Notes: generated by a model from the letters alone, not told the origin. Positions 25,276 to 33,480 are shown, counted from the first letter of the stretch. The stretch is 64,000 bases of DNA from Streptomyces sp. NBC_01591 (GCF_035918155.1 NZ_CP109327.1:6386001-6450000); one strand, 5' to 3'. Numbers and translations: made by a program.

Positions 25276-25649
25276 GAGGTCCCTCTTTGGTGTGGTGGCG
25301 ATTGGGCGGTGGCTCGCGCCCCGGGCCGGATTCGATCCGGCGCCCTCACGGCCTGTTGCCGGGGCTCGGTTCTCCTGTTCGCACGGCGCTGCTCGTTCCG
25401 GGGAGATCCGAGGTCCCGGAAGTCTGAGGTCGCAGTTTTGAAGGTGGCCGTGCGGTTCTTTAAAGCCGATGGCGTGTCCCCCGCATGGGGTGTGGGGCCC
25501 GGTTGTGACACGGGCCCGTTCTCGGTCGGCTGGTCTCCACTCGCCTCAGCCGGAATGGTCACGGCCGTCGTACTGCGGTGGATCACGCTGTTGAGTTTTG
25601 GCGTGACGGAATCGACCCCTCCGAAAGTTCCGAAGCGGGCGATGGCCAC
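25272..25649 (-). CDS. Possible first, leaderless gene of the transfer operon
   Basis: Open frame of 125 codons starting with GTG 25649. It lies exactly 6 bases after a promoter-like CAGTCT (25656-25661) whose -35 TTGACT is 17 bp further up. The stop overlaps the next gene (ATGA). These placements favour a real gene. Against it, codon use weakens after about 25 codons, a TTA codon occurs and the C-terminus is low-complexity. No family recognised. The second tRNA-like element lies inside it. Confidence 0.42.
   Translation of the reverse strand: MAIARFGTFGGVDSVTPKLNSVIHRSTTAVTIPAEASGDQPTENGPVSQPGPTPHAGDTPSALKNRTATFKTATSDFRDLGSPRNEQRRANRRTEPRQQAVRAPDRIRPGARATAQSPPHQRGTS
25318..25365 (-). repeat. 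tRNA-like 48-nt element, copy 2
   Basis: Same length and architecture as copy 1 at 24926: acceptor-like GCCCCGG/CCGGGGC, T-arm-like GCCGG-ATCGAAT-CCGGC directly abutting the 3' acceptor strand, and a variable 17-nt middle. The two copies start 392 bp apart and differ mainly in the middle segment. It lies 43 bp upstream of the ATG at 25275. Confidence 0.55.
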
Positions 25650-25655
25650 ACCAAG

Positions 25656-25684
25656 AGACTGGACCGGTGGACCGGTCCAGTCAA
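25656..25684 (-). promoter_or_regulatory. Transfer-operon promoter with GntR operator
   Basis: Minus-strand TTGACT (25679-25684), 17-bp spacer, CAGTCT (25656-25661), then 6 bases to GTG 25649. The spacer is filled by a 22-bp inverted repeat (25659-25680) that starts CTGGACCGG and ends CCGGTCCAG. Bound repressor would cover the whole promoter. The same palindrome occurs at 25761 and 26545. Confidence 0.7.
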
Positions 25685-25752
25685 GCGATGAATCTGTCCG
25701 CCGCCACCCACCCTCGAAGGAAGTCGCAGGTGGGGGCCGGTTTCAGGGCAAC

Positions 25753-25785
25753 AAAAAAAGCTGAACCGGTGGACCGGTCCAGCTT
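25753..25785 (-). terminator. GntR gene terminator containing an operator-like palindrome
   Basis: On the minus strand, AAGCTGGACCGG-TCCA-CCGGTTCAGCTT forms a 12-bp stem with one G-U pair, followed by seven T. This is a textbook intrinsic terminator 22 bp after the GntR stop. Bases 25761-25782 of the hairpin match the 22-bp operator at 25659-25680 in 21 positions. Confidence 0.8.
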
Positions 25786-25807
25786 GTCTCTCTTGCTCGT
25801 TGTGCGC

Positions 25808-26524
25808 CTACATCGCGTAGGTATCCACCTGCTCGAAGAATGACGAGGGTGTGACGCCCTCCTCGCAGACCAGCGGTTTTCCCTGCTCGTCATACGCCGT
25901 GTGCAGCAGCACGGCTACCGGCGTGTTCTGCGGCACTTTCAAGCGGTCCGCCTCCGTCTCTGACGCGCCGCGCACGGTGGTGACGTCCACGCCTTCGGCC
26001 GGGCCCCGTCCGGTCTGTCGCCGGACGTAGCGCGTTGTCCCTTCAGCGATTGGTGAAGTGTCTGCGAGGCGCGGTGACGCCTCTGCGATCTCCGGGGGGA
26101 ACCATGCCTCAACGCAGCTGTTCGGCGTTCCGTCCGGGAGCTGGAGGACGCGAACGCGCCGAAGCGCCTTAGTCCCGGGGGAGAGTCCGAGCGCGGCGGC
26201 GACACGGGCGGGGGGCTCCACCCAGTCGGGTGCGCCGACGCGCAGGAACGGCATCCCGCCCAGGATGCGCGCCGATCCCGAGCGGCGAGCGCCGGCGGGG
26301 CGGGCAACGGGTGCCTCCGTGACGACGAACCCGGTTCCCTGCTTGGCTACGACCACACCGTCGGTACGCAGCACGTCGACGGCCTTGACGGCAGTGGCTC
26401 GTGACACATTCCACTGCTCAGCCAGCTCGCGACCCGACGGGATCGTGTCCCCGGGGGCGATCTCGCCAGCGGCAATGCGGGCGCGCAGGAACTCTGCGAT
26501 CTCTTCGTACTTCAGGACTGCCAT
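25808..26524 (-). CDS. GntR family repressor (KorSA-like)
   Basis: 238-aa regulator. The N-terminal winged helix is clear (YEEIAEFLRARIAAGEIAPG, PSGRELAEQWNVSRATAVKAVDVL; residues 5-65). The C-terminal effector domain is of the UTRA type (RRVRVLQLPDGTPNSCVEAWF). ATG 26524 follows GGGGAAG and places the HTH at the usual distance. By position and operator arrangement it is the counterpart of KorSA of pSAM2, the repressor of transfer and excision functions. It is divergent from the methyltransferase gene. Confidence 0.88.
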   Translation of the reverse strand: MAVLKYEEIAEFLRARIAAGEIAPGDTIPSGRELAEQWNVSRATAVKAVDVLRTDGVVVAKQGTGFVVTEAPVARPAGARRSGSARILGGMPFLRVGAPDWVEPPARVAAALGLSPGTKALRRVRVLQLPDGTPNSCVEAWFPPEIAEASPRLADTSPIAEGTTRYVRRQTGRGPAEGVDVTTVRGASETEADRLKVPQNTPVAVLLHTAYDEQGKPLVCEEGVTPSSFFEQVDTYAM

Positions 26525-26544
26525 GGCTTCCCCTATTCCCTGCG

Positions 26545-26574
26545 CTGGACTGGTCCACCGGTACACACGATACT
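26545..26574 (+). promoter_or_regulatory. Divergent promoter with GntR operator upstream of methyltransferase
   Basis: Plus strand: TGGACT (26546-26551), 17-bp spacer, GATACT (26569-26574), then 6 bases to ATG 26581, implying a leaderless mRNA. The 22-bp inverted repeat 26545-26566 (CTGGACTGG...CCGGTACAC) covers the -35 and spacer. It is the third copy of the operator, placed like the one at 25659, and could also mediate autoregulation of the GntR gene. Confidence 0.68.
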
Positions 26575-26580
26575 GCGACC

Positions 26581-27402
26581 ATGTCGAATCTCGAATTGGC
26601 TCCCTCCGTGATGCGGTTCTATGGCGAGACGGTCAACGAGGACAGTCGTCTGCGTAGCTCCGCAGACGGTCGGATGGAACTGCTCAGGACTCAAGAACTC
26701 CTCCGACGCTTTCTGCCCCCCGCGCCGGCGCGCGTGCTCGATGTGGGCGGAGGGACCGGGATTCATGCTGAATGGCTCGTGAAGGACGGCTACGAAGTCG
26801 CTCTAGTCGATCCGGTGCCTCGTCACGTTGAGGCTGCGTCGGCGGTGTGCTCAGCGGTCGTAGGCGACGCGCGCGACCTGCCCGAGCCGGACGACAGCTT
26901 CGACGTCGTGCAGCTCCTTGGGCCGCTCTATCACCTGCCCGACCCCGCCGACCGGCAACGAGCGCTGGCCGAAGCCTCCCGTGTCGCCAAGCCCGGCGGA
27001 CTGGTCGCCGCCGCCGCTATCAATCGCTATGCGTCACTCTTCGAGCACGTTACGTACGCCCACCTGCACACCGAACGAATCCGTGCGTCCGTCTCCAAGA
27101 TTCTGGAGACGGCCGTCTATGACGGTGTGCGGGGATTCACTCTGTCGTACTTCCACCGGGCCGAAGAGCTTGTGACGGAGCTGGTCGCCTCTGGGCTGGA
27201 GGGCGTGCAGGTCTTCGGCATCGAAGGCCCCGCATGGTCGCTGGTGAAGGCGGCGGAACAGCAGCCAGGCGAAGGCCCCACGGATGAGCTGATCGCCTCA
27301 GCCATGGAGGCGGCCCGCATGGCGGAGCCGTACCCGGAACTTCTCGCTGCCAGCTCGCACCTCTTGGCCGTTGGCACGGTCCCGTCCAACGGCGTCGACT
27401 GA
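26581..27402 (+). CDS. Class I SAM-dependent methyltransferase (element cargo)
   Basis: 273-aa protein. Motif I is VLDVGGGTGIHAEWL, motif II VALVDPVPRHVE, and VVGDARDLPEPDDSFDVVQLL fits the later SAM-binding and active-site motifs. The substrate is unknown; small-molecule methylation is more likely than nucleic acid, as no target-recognition domain is seen. It begins without a ribosome site and appears leaderless. It stands in the place of the activator gene pra of pSAM2, between the repressor and attR. The last 149 bp before attR (27403-27551) hold no gene. Confidence 0.83.
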   Translation: MSNLELAPSVMRFYGETVNEDSRLRSSADGRMELLRTQELLRRFLPPAPARVLDVGGGTGIHAEWLVKDGYEVALVDPVPRHVEAASAVCSAVVGDARDLPEPDDSFDVVQLLGPLYHLPDPADRQRALAEASRVAKPGGLVAAAAINRYASLFEHVTYAHLHTERIRASVSKILETAVYDGVRGFTLSYFHRAEELVTELVASGLEGVQVFGIEGPAWSLVKAAEQQPGEGPTDELIASAMEAARMAEPYPELLAASSHLLAVGTVPSNGVD

Positions 27403-27551
27403 CGGCCTTGACCTGCGGGCGGAGCTGTGGCGCCGGGCCGTGTGTGGGCCGTCGGAGGGCCGCCGACGACGACCCACAACCACCAACAACGACCGGCACC
27501 GCCCGGCCCTGGTGGTCGCTGAGCTGGGCGACGGCCCGGCGCACCTCGGCG

Positions 27552-27593
27552 TGTCTGCGACACTGAATGAACCATGCCTAAGCCCGGAGAACT
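27552..27593 (+). other. attR attachment site, also the rlmN start
   Basis: Right copy of the 42-bp repeat (mismatch at 27566). It supplies the start codon ATG 27574, codons 1-6 and the sequence just upstream including GACACT (27559-27564). Transcription of rlmN must now begin inside the element or within this repeat. Confidence 0.93.
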
Positions 27594-28680
27594 CACTTTC
27601 GTCGCGCCCCGCGGAGCCAAGAAGCCGCCGCGGCACCTCGCCGACCTCACGCCCGCCGAGCGCAAGGAAGCCGTCGCCGCGATCGGCGAGAAGCCGTTCC
27701 GCGCCCAGCAGCTCTCGCAGCACTACTTCGCGCGGTACGCGCACGACCCGGCGGAGTGGACCAACATCCCGGCCGGATCGCGGGACAAGCTCGCCGAGGC
27801 GATGTTCCCCGACCTGATGTCGGTGGTCCGCCACATCAGCTGCGACGACGACACCACCCGCAAGACGCTGTGGAAGCTGCACGACGGGACGCTCGTCGAG
27901 TCCGTCCTGATGCGCTACCCGGAGCGGGTGACGATGTGCATCTCCTCGCAGGCGGGATGCGGGATGAACTGCCCGTTCTGCGCGACGGGACAGGCCGGGC
28001 TCGACCGCAATCTGTCGACCGCCGAGATCGTCCATCAGATCGTGGACGGGATGCGGGCGCTGCGCGACGGAGAGGTCCCCGGGGGTCCGGCGCGGCTCTC
28101 CAACATCGTCTTCATGGGCATGGGTGAGCCGCTCGCCAACTACAACCGGGTGGTCGGCGCGATCCGCCGGCTGACCGACCCGGAGCCGGACGGGCTGGGG
28201 CTCTCGCAGCGCGGGATCACCGTCTCCACCGTGGGCCTGGTGCCCGCGATGCTCCGGTTCGCGGACGAGGGCTTCAAGTGCCGTCTCGCCGTCTCGCTGC
28301 ACGCGCCGGACGACGAGCTGCGCGACACCCTCGTCCCCGTGAACACGCGCTGGAAGGTGGGCGAGGTGCTGGACGCCGCGTGGGAGTACGCGGAGAAGTC
28401 CGGCCGCCGCATCTCCATCGAGTACGCGCTGATCCGTGACATCAACGACCAGGCGTGGCGCGGTGACCGGCTCGGCCGGCTCCTCAAGGGCAAGCGGGTG
28501 CACGTCAACCTGATCCCGCTGAACCCCACGCCCGGCTCCAAGTGGACCGCCTCGCGGCCCGAGGACGAGAAGGCGTTCGTCGAGGCGATCGCGGCCCACG
28601 GGGTGCCGGTGACCGTGCGGGACACCCGGGGCCAGGAGATCGACGGAGCCTGCGGACAGCTGGCGGCGGCCGAGCGCTGA
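27574..28680 (+). CDS. rlmN: 23S rRNA (adenine-2503-C2)-methyltransferase
   Basis: 368-aa radical SAM enzyme that methylates A2503 of 23S rRNA, and A37 of some tRNAs in E. coli. The [4Fe-4S] cysteines are C129, C133 and C136 (CGMNCPFC). The resolving/methyl-carrying cysteine is in the C-terminal [13 protein letters not shown]. The fold motifs [14 protein letters not shown] and [13 protein letters not shown] are intact. The first codons come from attR, so the protein is unchanged by integration. No good promoter is seen immediately upstream. Confidence 0.96.
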   Translation: MPKPGELTFVAPRGAKKPPRHLADLTPAERKEAVAAIGEKPFRAQQLSQHYFARYAHDPAEWTNIPAGSRDKLAEAMFPDLMSVVRHISCDDDTTRKTLWKLHDGTLVESVLMRYPERVTMCISSQAGCGMNCPFCATGQAGLDRNLSTAEIVHQIVDGMRALRDGEVPGGPARLSNIVFMGMGEPLANYNRVVGAIRRLTDPEPDGLGLSQRGITVSTVGLVPAMLRFADEGFKCRLAVSLHAPDDELRDTLVPVNTRWKVGEVLDAAWEYAEKSGRRISIEYALIRDINDQAWRGDRLGRLLKGKRVHVNLIPLNPTPGSKWTASRPEDEKAFVEAIAAHGVPVTVRDTRGQEIDGACGQLAAAER

Positions 28681-28741
28681 GGCCACTCCCGGACGGGCGC
28701 CGAGGCCCGTGTAGCCTGGGCCCGAAATCAACTTCATATTC

Positions 28742-28842
28742 CGACAGGGGAGCGCCACAGCGCTGAGAGTGCGGCACCGAGACAGGTCGGCCGCAGACCC
28801 TCTGAACCTCGCCCGGGTCATTCCGGGTAGGAAGTTCGGTCA
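28742..28842 (+). ncRNA. TPP riboswitch
   Basis: The leader contains GCTGAGAGTGCGG and, further on, GACCCTCTGAACCTCGCCC followed by GGGTCATTCCGGGTAGGAAG. These are the conserved THI-element segments (CTGAGA and the ACC-TGAACCTG region) that bind thiamine pyrophosphate. It precedes a thiamine ABC importer and should shut it off when TPP is abundant. Confidence 0.92.
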
Positions 28843-28859
28843 TCAACTCATGCTGTTGC

Positions 28860-28886
28860 GCCCTGCCCGCATTCCGCGGGCGGGGC
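28860..28886 (+). terminator. Expression-platform hairpin of the TPP riboswitch
   Basis: An 11-bp stem (28860-28870 with 28876-28886, 5-nt loop) followed by CGCGTCTCTTCCT lies between the aptamer and the ribosome site AGGAGGAAT of the next gene. It is the likely switching element, either a terminator or a mask of the initiation region. Confidence 0.55.
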
Positions 28887-28924
28887 CGCGTCTCTTCCTG
28901 GCCAAAACCCAGGAGGAATCCATA

Positions 28925-30037
28925 ATGAGCACCACGCGCAGGACCAGGCAGCTCGCGGCATCGGCCGTCGCCGCCGCGCTCGGTGTCACCGCACTCGCCG
29001 GATGCGGGAGCTCCGACGAATCGGCCTCCGGTTCCGGAGGTACGAAGGGCTCGGGCTCCAAGACCGTGACCCTCGTCAGCCACGACTCCTTCAACGCCTC
29101 CAAGGACGTACTGAAGGAGTTCACCAAGGAGACCGGCTACACCGTCAAGGTGCTGAAGAGCGGCGACGCGGGTGTCGCGCTCAACCAGGAGATCCTGACC
29201 AAGGGCTCCCCGCGCGGCGACGTGTTCTTCGGCGTCGACAACACGCTGCTCTCCCGCGCCCTCGACAGCGGGCTCTTCACGCCGTATCAGGCGAAGGGGA
29301 TCGACCGGGTCGCGGCCGACACCCGGCTCGACGCCGACAAGCACCGGGTCACCCCGGTCGACACAGGCGACATCTGCGTCAACTACGACAAGAAGTACTT
29401 CGCCGACAAGAAGCTCGCGCCGCCGCGGTCCTTCGACGACCTGGCGAAGCCCGCGTACAAGAACCTCCTCGTCACCGAGAACGCCGGAACCTCCTCGCCC
29501 GGCCTCGGCTTCCTCCTCGGCACCGTCGCCACCTACGGCGAGAAGGGCTACCAGGACTACTGGAAGAAGCTGGAGAACAACGGCATCAAGGTCGTCGACG
29601 GCTGGGAGCAGGCGTACAACGAGGAGTTCTCCGGCTCCGCGGGCGGGAAGAAGGCCAAGGCCGACCGTCCGCTCGTCGTCTCGTACGCCTCCAGCCCGCC
29701 CGTCGAGGTGCTGTACGCGAAGCCGCAGCCGGCCGAGGCCCCGACCGGCGTCGCCACCGGGACCTGCTTCCGTCAGATCGAGTTCGCCGGCCTGCTGAAG
29801 GGTGCGAAGAACGAGGCGGGCGGCAAGGCCCTGCTGGACTTCCTGATCAGCAAGAAGTTCCAGGAGGACATGCCGCTCAACATGTTCGTGAACCCGGTCA
29901 CCAAGGACGCGGAACTGCCGGAGCTCTTCACGAAGTTCGGCGCGACGGTGGACAGGCCGACGACCGTGGCCCCGGACGAGATCGCCAAGAACCGTGAGCA
30001 GTGGGTCCAGTCGTGGTCCTCGCTCGTAGTGAAGTAA
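28925..30037 (+). CDS. thiB: Thiamine ABC transporter substrate-binding lipoprotein
   Basis: 370-aa extracellular solute-binding protein. The signal ends in the lipobox LAGC (Cys about 25). VTLVSHDSFNASKDVLKEF begins the mature fold, and PRGDVFFGVDNTLLSRAL is typical of thiamine-binding ThiB proteins. ATG 28925 follows AGGAGG. Assignment rests on family resemblance plus the TPP riboswitch directly upstream. Confidence 0.92.
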   Translation: MSTTRRTRQLAASAVAAALGVTALAGCGSSDESASGSGGTKGSGSKTVTLVSHDSFNASKDVLKEFTKETGYTVKVLKSGDAGVALNQEILTKGSPRGDVFFGVDNTLLSRALDSGLFTPYQAKGIDRVAADTRLDADKHRVTPVDTGDICVNYDKKYFADKKLAPPRSFDDLAKPAYKNLLVTENAGTSSPGLGFLLGTVATYGEKGYQDYWKKLENNGIKVVDGWEQAYNEEFSGSAGGKKAKADRPLVVSYASSPPVEVLYAKPQPAEAPTGVATGTCFRQIEFAGLLKGAKNEAGGKALLDFLISKKFQEDMPLNMFVNPVTKDAELPELFTKFGATVDRPTTVAPDEIAKNREQWVQSWSSLVVK

Positions 30038-31806
30038 CGAAGACTCCCGTACGCGGAACGGACGCGGGCGGGAGCGGCCAGGCCGGGAGCGACGCGGGCG
30101 GGAAGGCTCCCCGCAGCCGGTCGGGCCGGTCGGCGCACGCGGATGCCGCTCGTGCGAAGGCCCGGCGCGGGAGCGCGGTGCGGCTCGGGCTGATGGCCCT
30201 GCCCGTCGCGTTCTTCGCGCTGTTCTTCGCCTACCCGGTCGCCGCGATCGTCGGCCGGGGCCTGAAGGCGGACGGTGTCTGGCAGTTCGGCCGGATCGGC
30301 GAGGTGCTGACCCGGCCGGACATCCGCGAGGTCCTCTGGTTCACCAGCTGGCAGGCGCTCGCCTCGACCGCGCTGACGCTGCTGATCGCGCTGCCCGGCG
30401 CCTATGTCTTCGCCCGCCTCGACTTCCCCGGCAAACAACTGCTGCGGGCGGTCGTCACGGTGCCGTTCGTCCTGCCGACCGTGGTCGTCGGGACGGCCTT
30501 CCTGGCGCTGCTGGGACGCGGCGGATTCCTCGACGAACTCTGGGGCGTACGGCTCGACACCACCGTCTGGGCGATCCTGCTCGCCCATGTCTTCTTCAAC
30601 TACGCGGTGGTCGTACGGACGGTCGGCGGGCTGTGGTCCCAGCTCGACCCCCGGCAGGAGGAGGCCGCCAGGGTGCTGGGGGCGGGACGGTTCGCCGCCT
30701 GGCGCCGGGTCACTCTGCCGGCCCTCGCACCCGCCGTGGCCGCGGCCGCGCTGATGGTCTTCCTCTTCACCTTCACCTCCTTCGGGGTCGTGCAGATCCT
30801 CGGCGGTCCCGGGTACTCCACGCTGGAGGTGGAGATCTACCGGCAGACCGCGCAGCTGCTCGCGCTGCCGACGGCCGCCGTGCTGACGCTGGTGCAGTTC
30901 GCCGCGGTCGGCGCGATCCTCGCCGTTCACGCGTGGACCGTACGGCGCAGGGAGACCGCGCTGAAACTGGTCGACCCGGAACGGACCGCCCGCAGGCCGC
31001 GCGGCGCCGGGCAGTGGGCGCTGCTCTGCGGGGTGCTGCTGACCGTGCTCCTGCTGATCCTGCTGCCGCTCGGGGTACTGGTCGAGCGCTCCGTGGACAC
31101 CACCGGCGGCCATGGCCTCGACTTCTACCGTGCGCTGGGGTCCGTGGACGCCGGCGGCGGTACGTTCCTGGTCGCGCCGCTCGAAGCGATCTGGAACTCC
31201 TTGCAGTACGCGCTGGTCGCGACGGTCATCGCGCTGGTCATCGGCGGGCTCGCCGCGGCGGCGCTGACCCGGCGCGCCGGTCGGCTCGTGCGCGGCTTCG
31301 ACGCACTGCTGATGCTGCCGCTCGGGGTGTCCGCGGTCACCGTCGGCTTCGGCTTCCTGATCACTCTGGACAAGCCGCCGCTGGACCTGCGGACTTCCTG
31401 GATCCTGGTGCCGCTCGCCCAGGCGCTGGTCGGTGTGCCCTTCGTCGTACGGACCATGCTGCCCGTCCTGCGCGCGGTGGACGGGCGGCTGAGGGAGGCG
31501 GCGGCGGTGCTCGGGGCGTCACCGCTGCGGGCCTGGCGGGAGGTCGATCTGCCGTTGGTGCGGCGGGCGTTGCTGGTCGCGGCCGGTTTCGCGTTCGCCG
31601 TCTCGCTCGGCGAGTTCGGCGCGACGGTGTTCATCGCGCGGCCCGACCGCCCGACGCTGCCGGTCGCCGTGGCCCGGCTGCTGGGGCGGGCCGGGGAGCT
31701 CAACTACGGCCAGGCGATGGCCCTCAGCACCATCCTGATGGTGGTCTGCGCCGTCTCGCTGCTGCTGCTCGAACGTATCCGCACGGACCGGTCCGGGGAG
31801 TTCTAG
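30013..31806 (+). CDS. thiP: Thiamine ABC transporter permease (two fused domains)
   Basis: About 597-aa permease with about 12 membrane segments. It has two binding-protein-dependent transport motifs, EEAARVLGAGRFAAWRRVTLP in the first half and EAAAVLGASPLRAWREVDLP in the second, which bind the ATPase. This fused arrangement is typical of ThiP. The start is uncertain (GTG 30013 or 30001), and either overlaps the end of the binding-protein gene. The first 50 residues are Gly/Arg-rich. Confidence 0.9.
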   Translation: MVLARSEVTKTPVRGTDAGGSGQAGSDAGGKAPRSRSGRSAHADAARAKARRGSAVRLGLMALPVAFFALFFAYPVAAIVGRGLKADGVWQFGRIGEVLTRPDIREVLWFTSWQALASTALTLLIALPGAYVFARLDFPGKQLLRAVVTVPFVLPTVVVGTAFLALLGRGGFLDELWGVRLDTTVWAILLAHVFFNYAVVVRTVGGLWSQLDPRQEEAARVLGAGRFAAWRRVTLPALAPAVAAAALMVFLFTFTSFGVVQILGGPGYSTLEVEIYRQTAQLLALPTAAVLTLVQFAAVGAILAVHAWTVRRRETALKLVDPERTARRPRGAGQWALLCGVLLTVLLLILLPLGVLVERSVDTTGGHGLDFYRALGSVDAGGGTFLVAPLEAIWNSLQYALVATVIALVIGGLAAAALTRRAGRLVRGFDALLMLPLGVSAVTVGFGFLITLDKPPLDLRTSWILVPLAQALVGVPFVVRTMLPVLRAVDGRLREAAAVLGASPLRAWREVDLPLVRRALLVAAGFAFAVSLGEFGATVFIARPDRPTLPVAVARLLGRAGELNYGQAMALSTILMVVCAVSLLLLERIRTDRSGEF

Positions 31807-31808
31807 AG

Positions 31809-32834
31809 ATGCTGACACTGGAATCGGCCACGGTTCGCTTCGGCGAGCGGGCGGCGCTCGACGCGGTGGACCTGGAGGTCGCCGAGCACGAGATCGTGTG
31901 TGTGCTCGGGCCGAGCGGAAGCGGCAAGTCCACCCTGCTGCGGGTGGTCGCCGGACTGCACCCGCCGGACGGCGGCCGGGTGCTGCTGGACGGCGCGGAC
32001 CAGGCCGACGTGCCCGTGCACCGGCGCGGTCTTGGCCTGATGTTCCAGGACCACCAGCTCTTCCCGCACCGGGACGTCGGCGCCAATGTCGCGTTCGGGC
32101 TGCGGATGCACGGGGTGCCGCGCCGCGACCAGGAGCGCAGGGTCGGCGAACTCCTCGACCTGGTGGGCCTGCCCGGCGCCGAACGGCGCGCCGTCGCCGC
32201 GCTGTCCGGCGGTGAGCAGCAGCGGGTCGCCCTCGCGCGGGCCCTCGCCCCGCGCCCCAAGCTGCTGATGCTGGACGAGCCGCTCGGCCAGCTCGACCGC
32301 GGTCTGCGTGAACGGCTCGTGGTCGAACTGCGCACGCTCTTCGGGCAGTTGGGTACGACGGTGCTCGCCGTCACCCACGACCAGGGCGAGGCGTTCGCCC
32401 TGGCCGACCGGGTGGTGGTGATGCGGGACGGACGGATCGCCCAGGTGGGCACTCCGCTGGAGGTCTGGCAGCGGCCCGCCTCCGCCTTCGTCGCCCGGTT
32501 CCTCGGCTTCGACAACGTGGTCGAGGCGACGGTGACCGGCACCGTCGCCGACACGGTGTGGGGCGAGGTGCCGGTGCCCGAGGGCTCGCCGCAGGGGGCG
32601 TGCGATCTGCTGGTGCGTCCGGCCGGGGTCGGGATCGGCGCCCCGGACGAGGGGCTGCGCTGCGTGGTCGGGACGCGTACGTTCCGGGGCAATCACGTCG
32701 CCGTGCGGCTGACGCCGCAGAGCGGTCCGGAGCTGGAGGCGGAGTGCGCGCTGCGGGACGCCCCCGAGGAGGGCTCGACGGTCGGGGTCGGCTTCGACGC
32801 GGCGGAGACCGTGGTCCTGCCCGCCCGCTTCTGA
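31809..32834 (+). CDS. thiQ: Thiamine ABC transporter ATPase
   Basis: 341-aa ATP-binding subunit. Walker A GPSGSGKS at 34-41, signature LSGGEQQRVALARAL, Walker B LLMLDEP and the H-loop VTHDQGEA are intact. The region after about 240 is a TOBE-type regulatory domain. ATG 31809 is 2 bp after the permease stop. The longer open frame upstream is an artefact inside the permease gene. Confidence 0.92.
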   Translation: MLTLESATVRFGERAALDAVDLEVAEHEIVCVLGPSGSGKSTLLRVVAGLHPPDGGRVLLDGADQADVPVHRRGLGLMFQDHQLFPHRDVGANVAFGLRMHGVPRRDQERRVGELLDLVGLPGAERRAVAALSGGEQQRVALARALAPRPKLLMLDEPLGQLDRGLRERLVVELRTLFGQLGTTVLAVTHDQGEAFALADRVVVMRDGRIAQVGTPLEVWQRPASAFVARFLGFDNVVEATVTGTVADTVWGEVPVPEGSPQGACDLLVRPAGVGIGAPDEGLRCVVGTRTFRGNHVAVRLTPQSGPELEAECALRDAPEEGSTVGVGFDAAETVVLPARF

Positions 32835-33027
32835 ACCGGGCGCGGCCGCGTTCACCGGACCGGACGAGCCGGAAGCGGCACCGCTCGCGGGATCCGGCCG
32901 TCGGCCGGACGATTGCCTGATGCCCCGGAGCGCGGCTCCGGCCGCCCCGGGGACCTCCGGCACGCCTTCGCGGACAGTCCCGGGGCCGTGCAGCAGATCC
33001 GGAACGACTCCGGGAAGGACAGGGACA

Positions 33028-33480
33028 ATGACCGAGTCAGCACGTGAGGGCATCGACATCACCCGCATCCTCCACGCCCCGAGGGAACGGGTCTTCGAGG
33101 CCTGGACGACGCCCGAGCACTTCGCGGCCTGGTACGGCGGTGACGCCGAGGTGCCGCTCGACCGGGTCTCGATGGACGTCAGGCCGGGCGGCGCCTGGAG
33201 CCTGGTCATGGTGGTGCCGGGCACCGAGATGCCGTTCCACGGGGTCTACCGGGAGGTGGTGGCCCCCGAGCGGCTGGTGTTCACCGTGAAGGACGCCTCC
33301 GCGCCCGACGACATCGAGGGCGAGACCGTCACCGCCACCTTCACCGACCGCGGCGACAGGACCACCGAGATGGCCTTCCAGCAGCGCGGCGGCAACCTCA
33401 CGGCCGAGCAGTACGCAGCGGCCGAGGACGGCTGGGAGGCCTTCTTCGACGCGCTCGTGGCCCGGCTCGCCTCCTTCTGA
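33028..33480 (+). CDS. SRPBCC/AHSA1-like protein
   Basis: 150-aa START-like protein (Activator of Hsp90 ATPase 1-like). ITRILHAPRERVFEAWTTPEHFAAWYGG and the C-terminal GWEAFFDALVARL are diagnostic. Such proteins bind hydrophobic ligands; the ligand is unknown. The 193-bp gap before it carries no recognisable gene. Confidence 0.88.
   Translation: MTESAREGIDITRILHAPRERVFEAWTTPEHFAAWYGGDAEVPLDRVSMDVRPGGAWSLVMVVPGTEMPFHGVYREVVAPERLVFTVKDASAPDDIEGETVTATFTDRGDRTTEMAFQQRGGNLTAEQYAAAEDGWEAFFDALVARLASF

Larger units (their letters stand above)
14045..27593. mobile_element. AICE-type integrative and conjugative element in the rlmN 5' end
   Basis: About 13.5 kb bounded by the 42-bp direct repeats. It encodes a tyrosine integrase and excisionase at the left end, a replication module with a primase-polymerase, a single-protein FtsK-type DNA translocase, small spread-type proteins, a GntR repressor and a methyltransferase. 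This is the organisation of actinomycete integrative and conjugative elements of the RepPP (prim-pol) class. Such elements usually target tRNA genes; this one targets a protein gene start and carries a replacement start. No disrupted gene was seen, so it looks functional. Confidence 0.92.
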
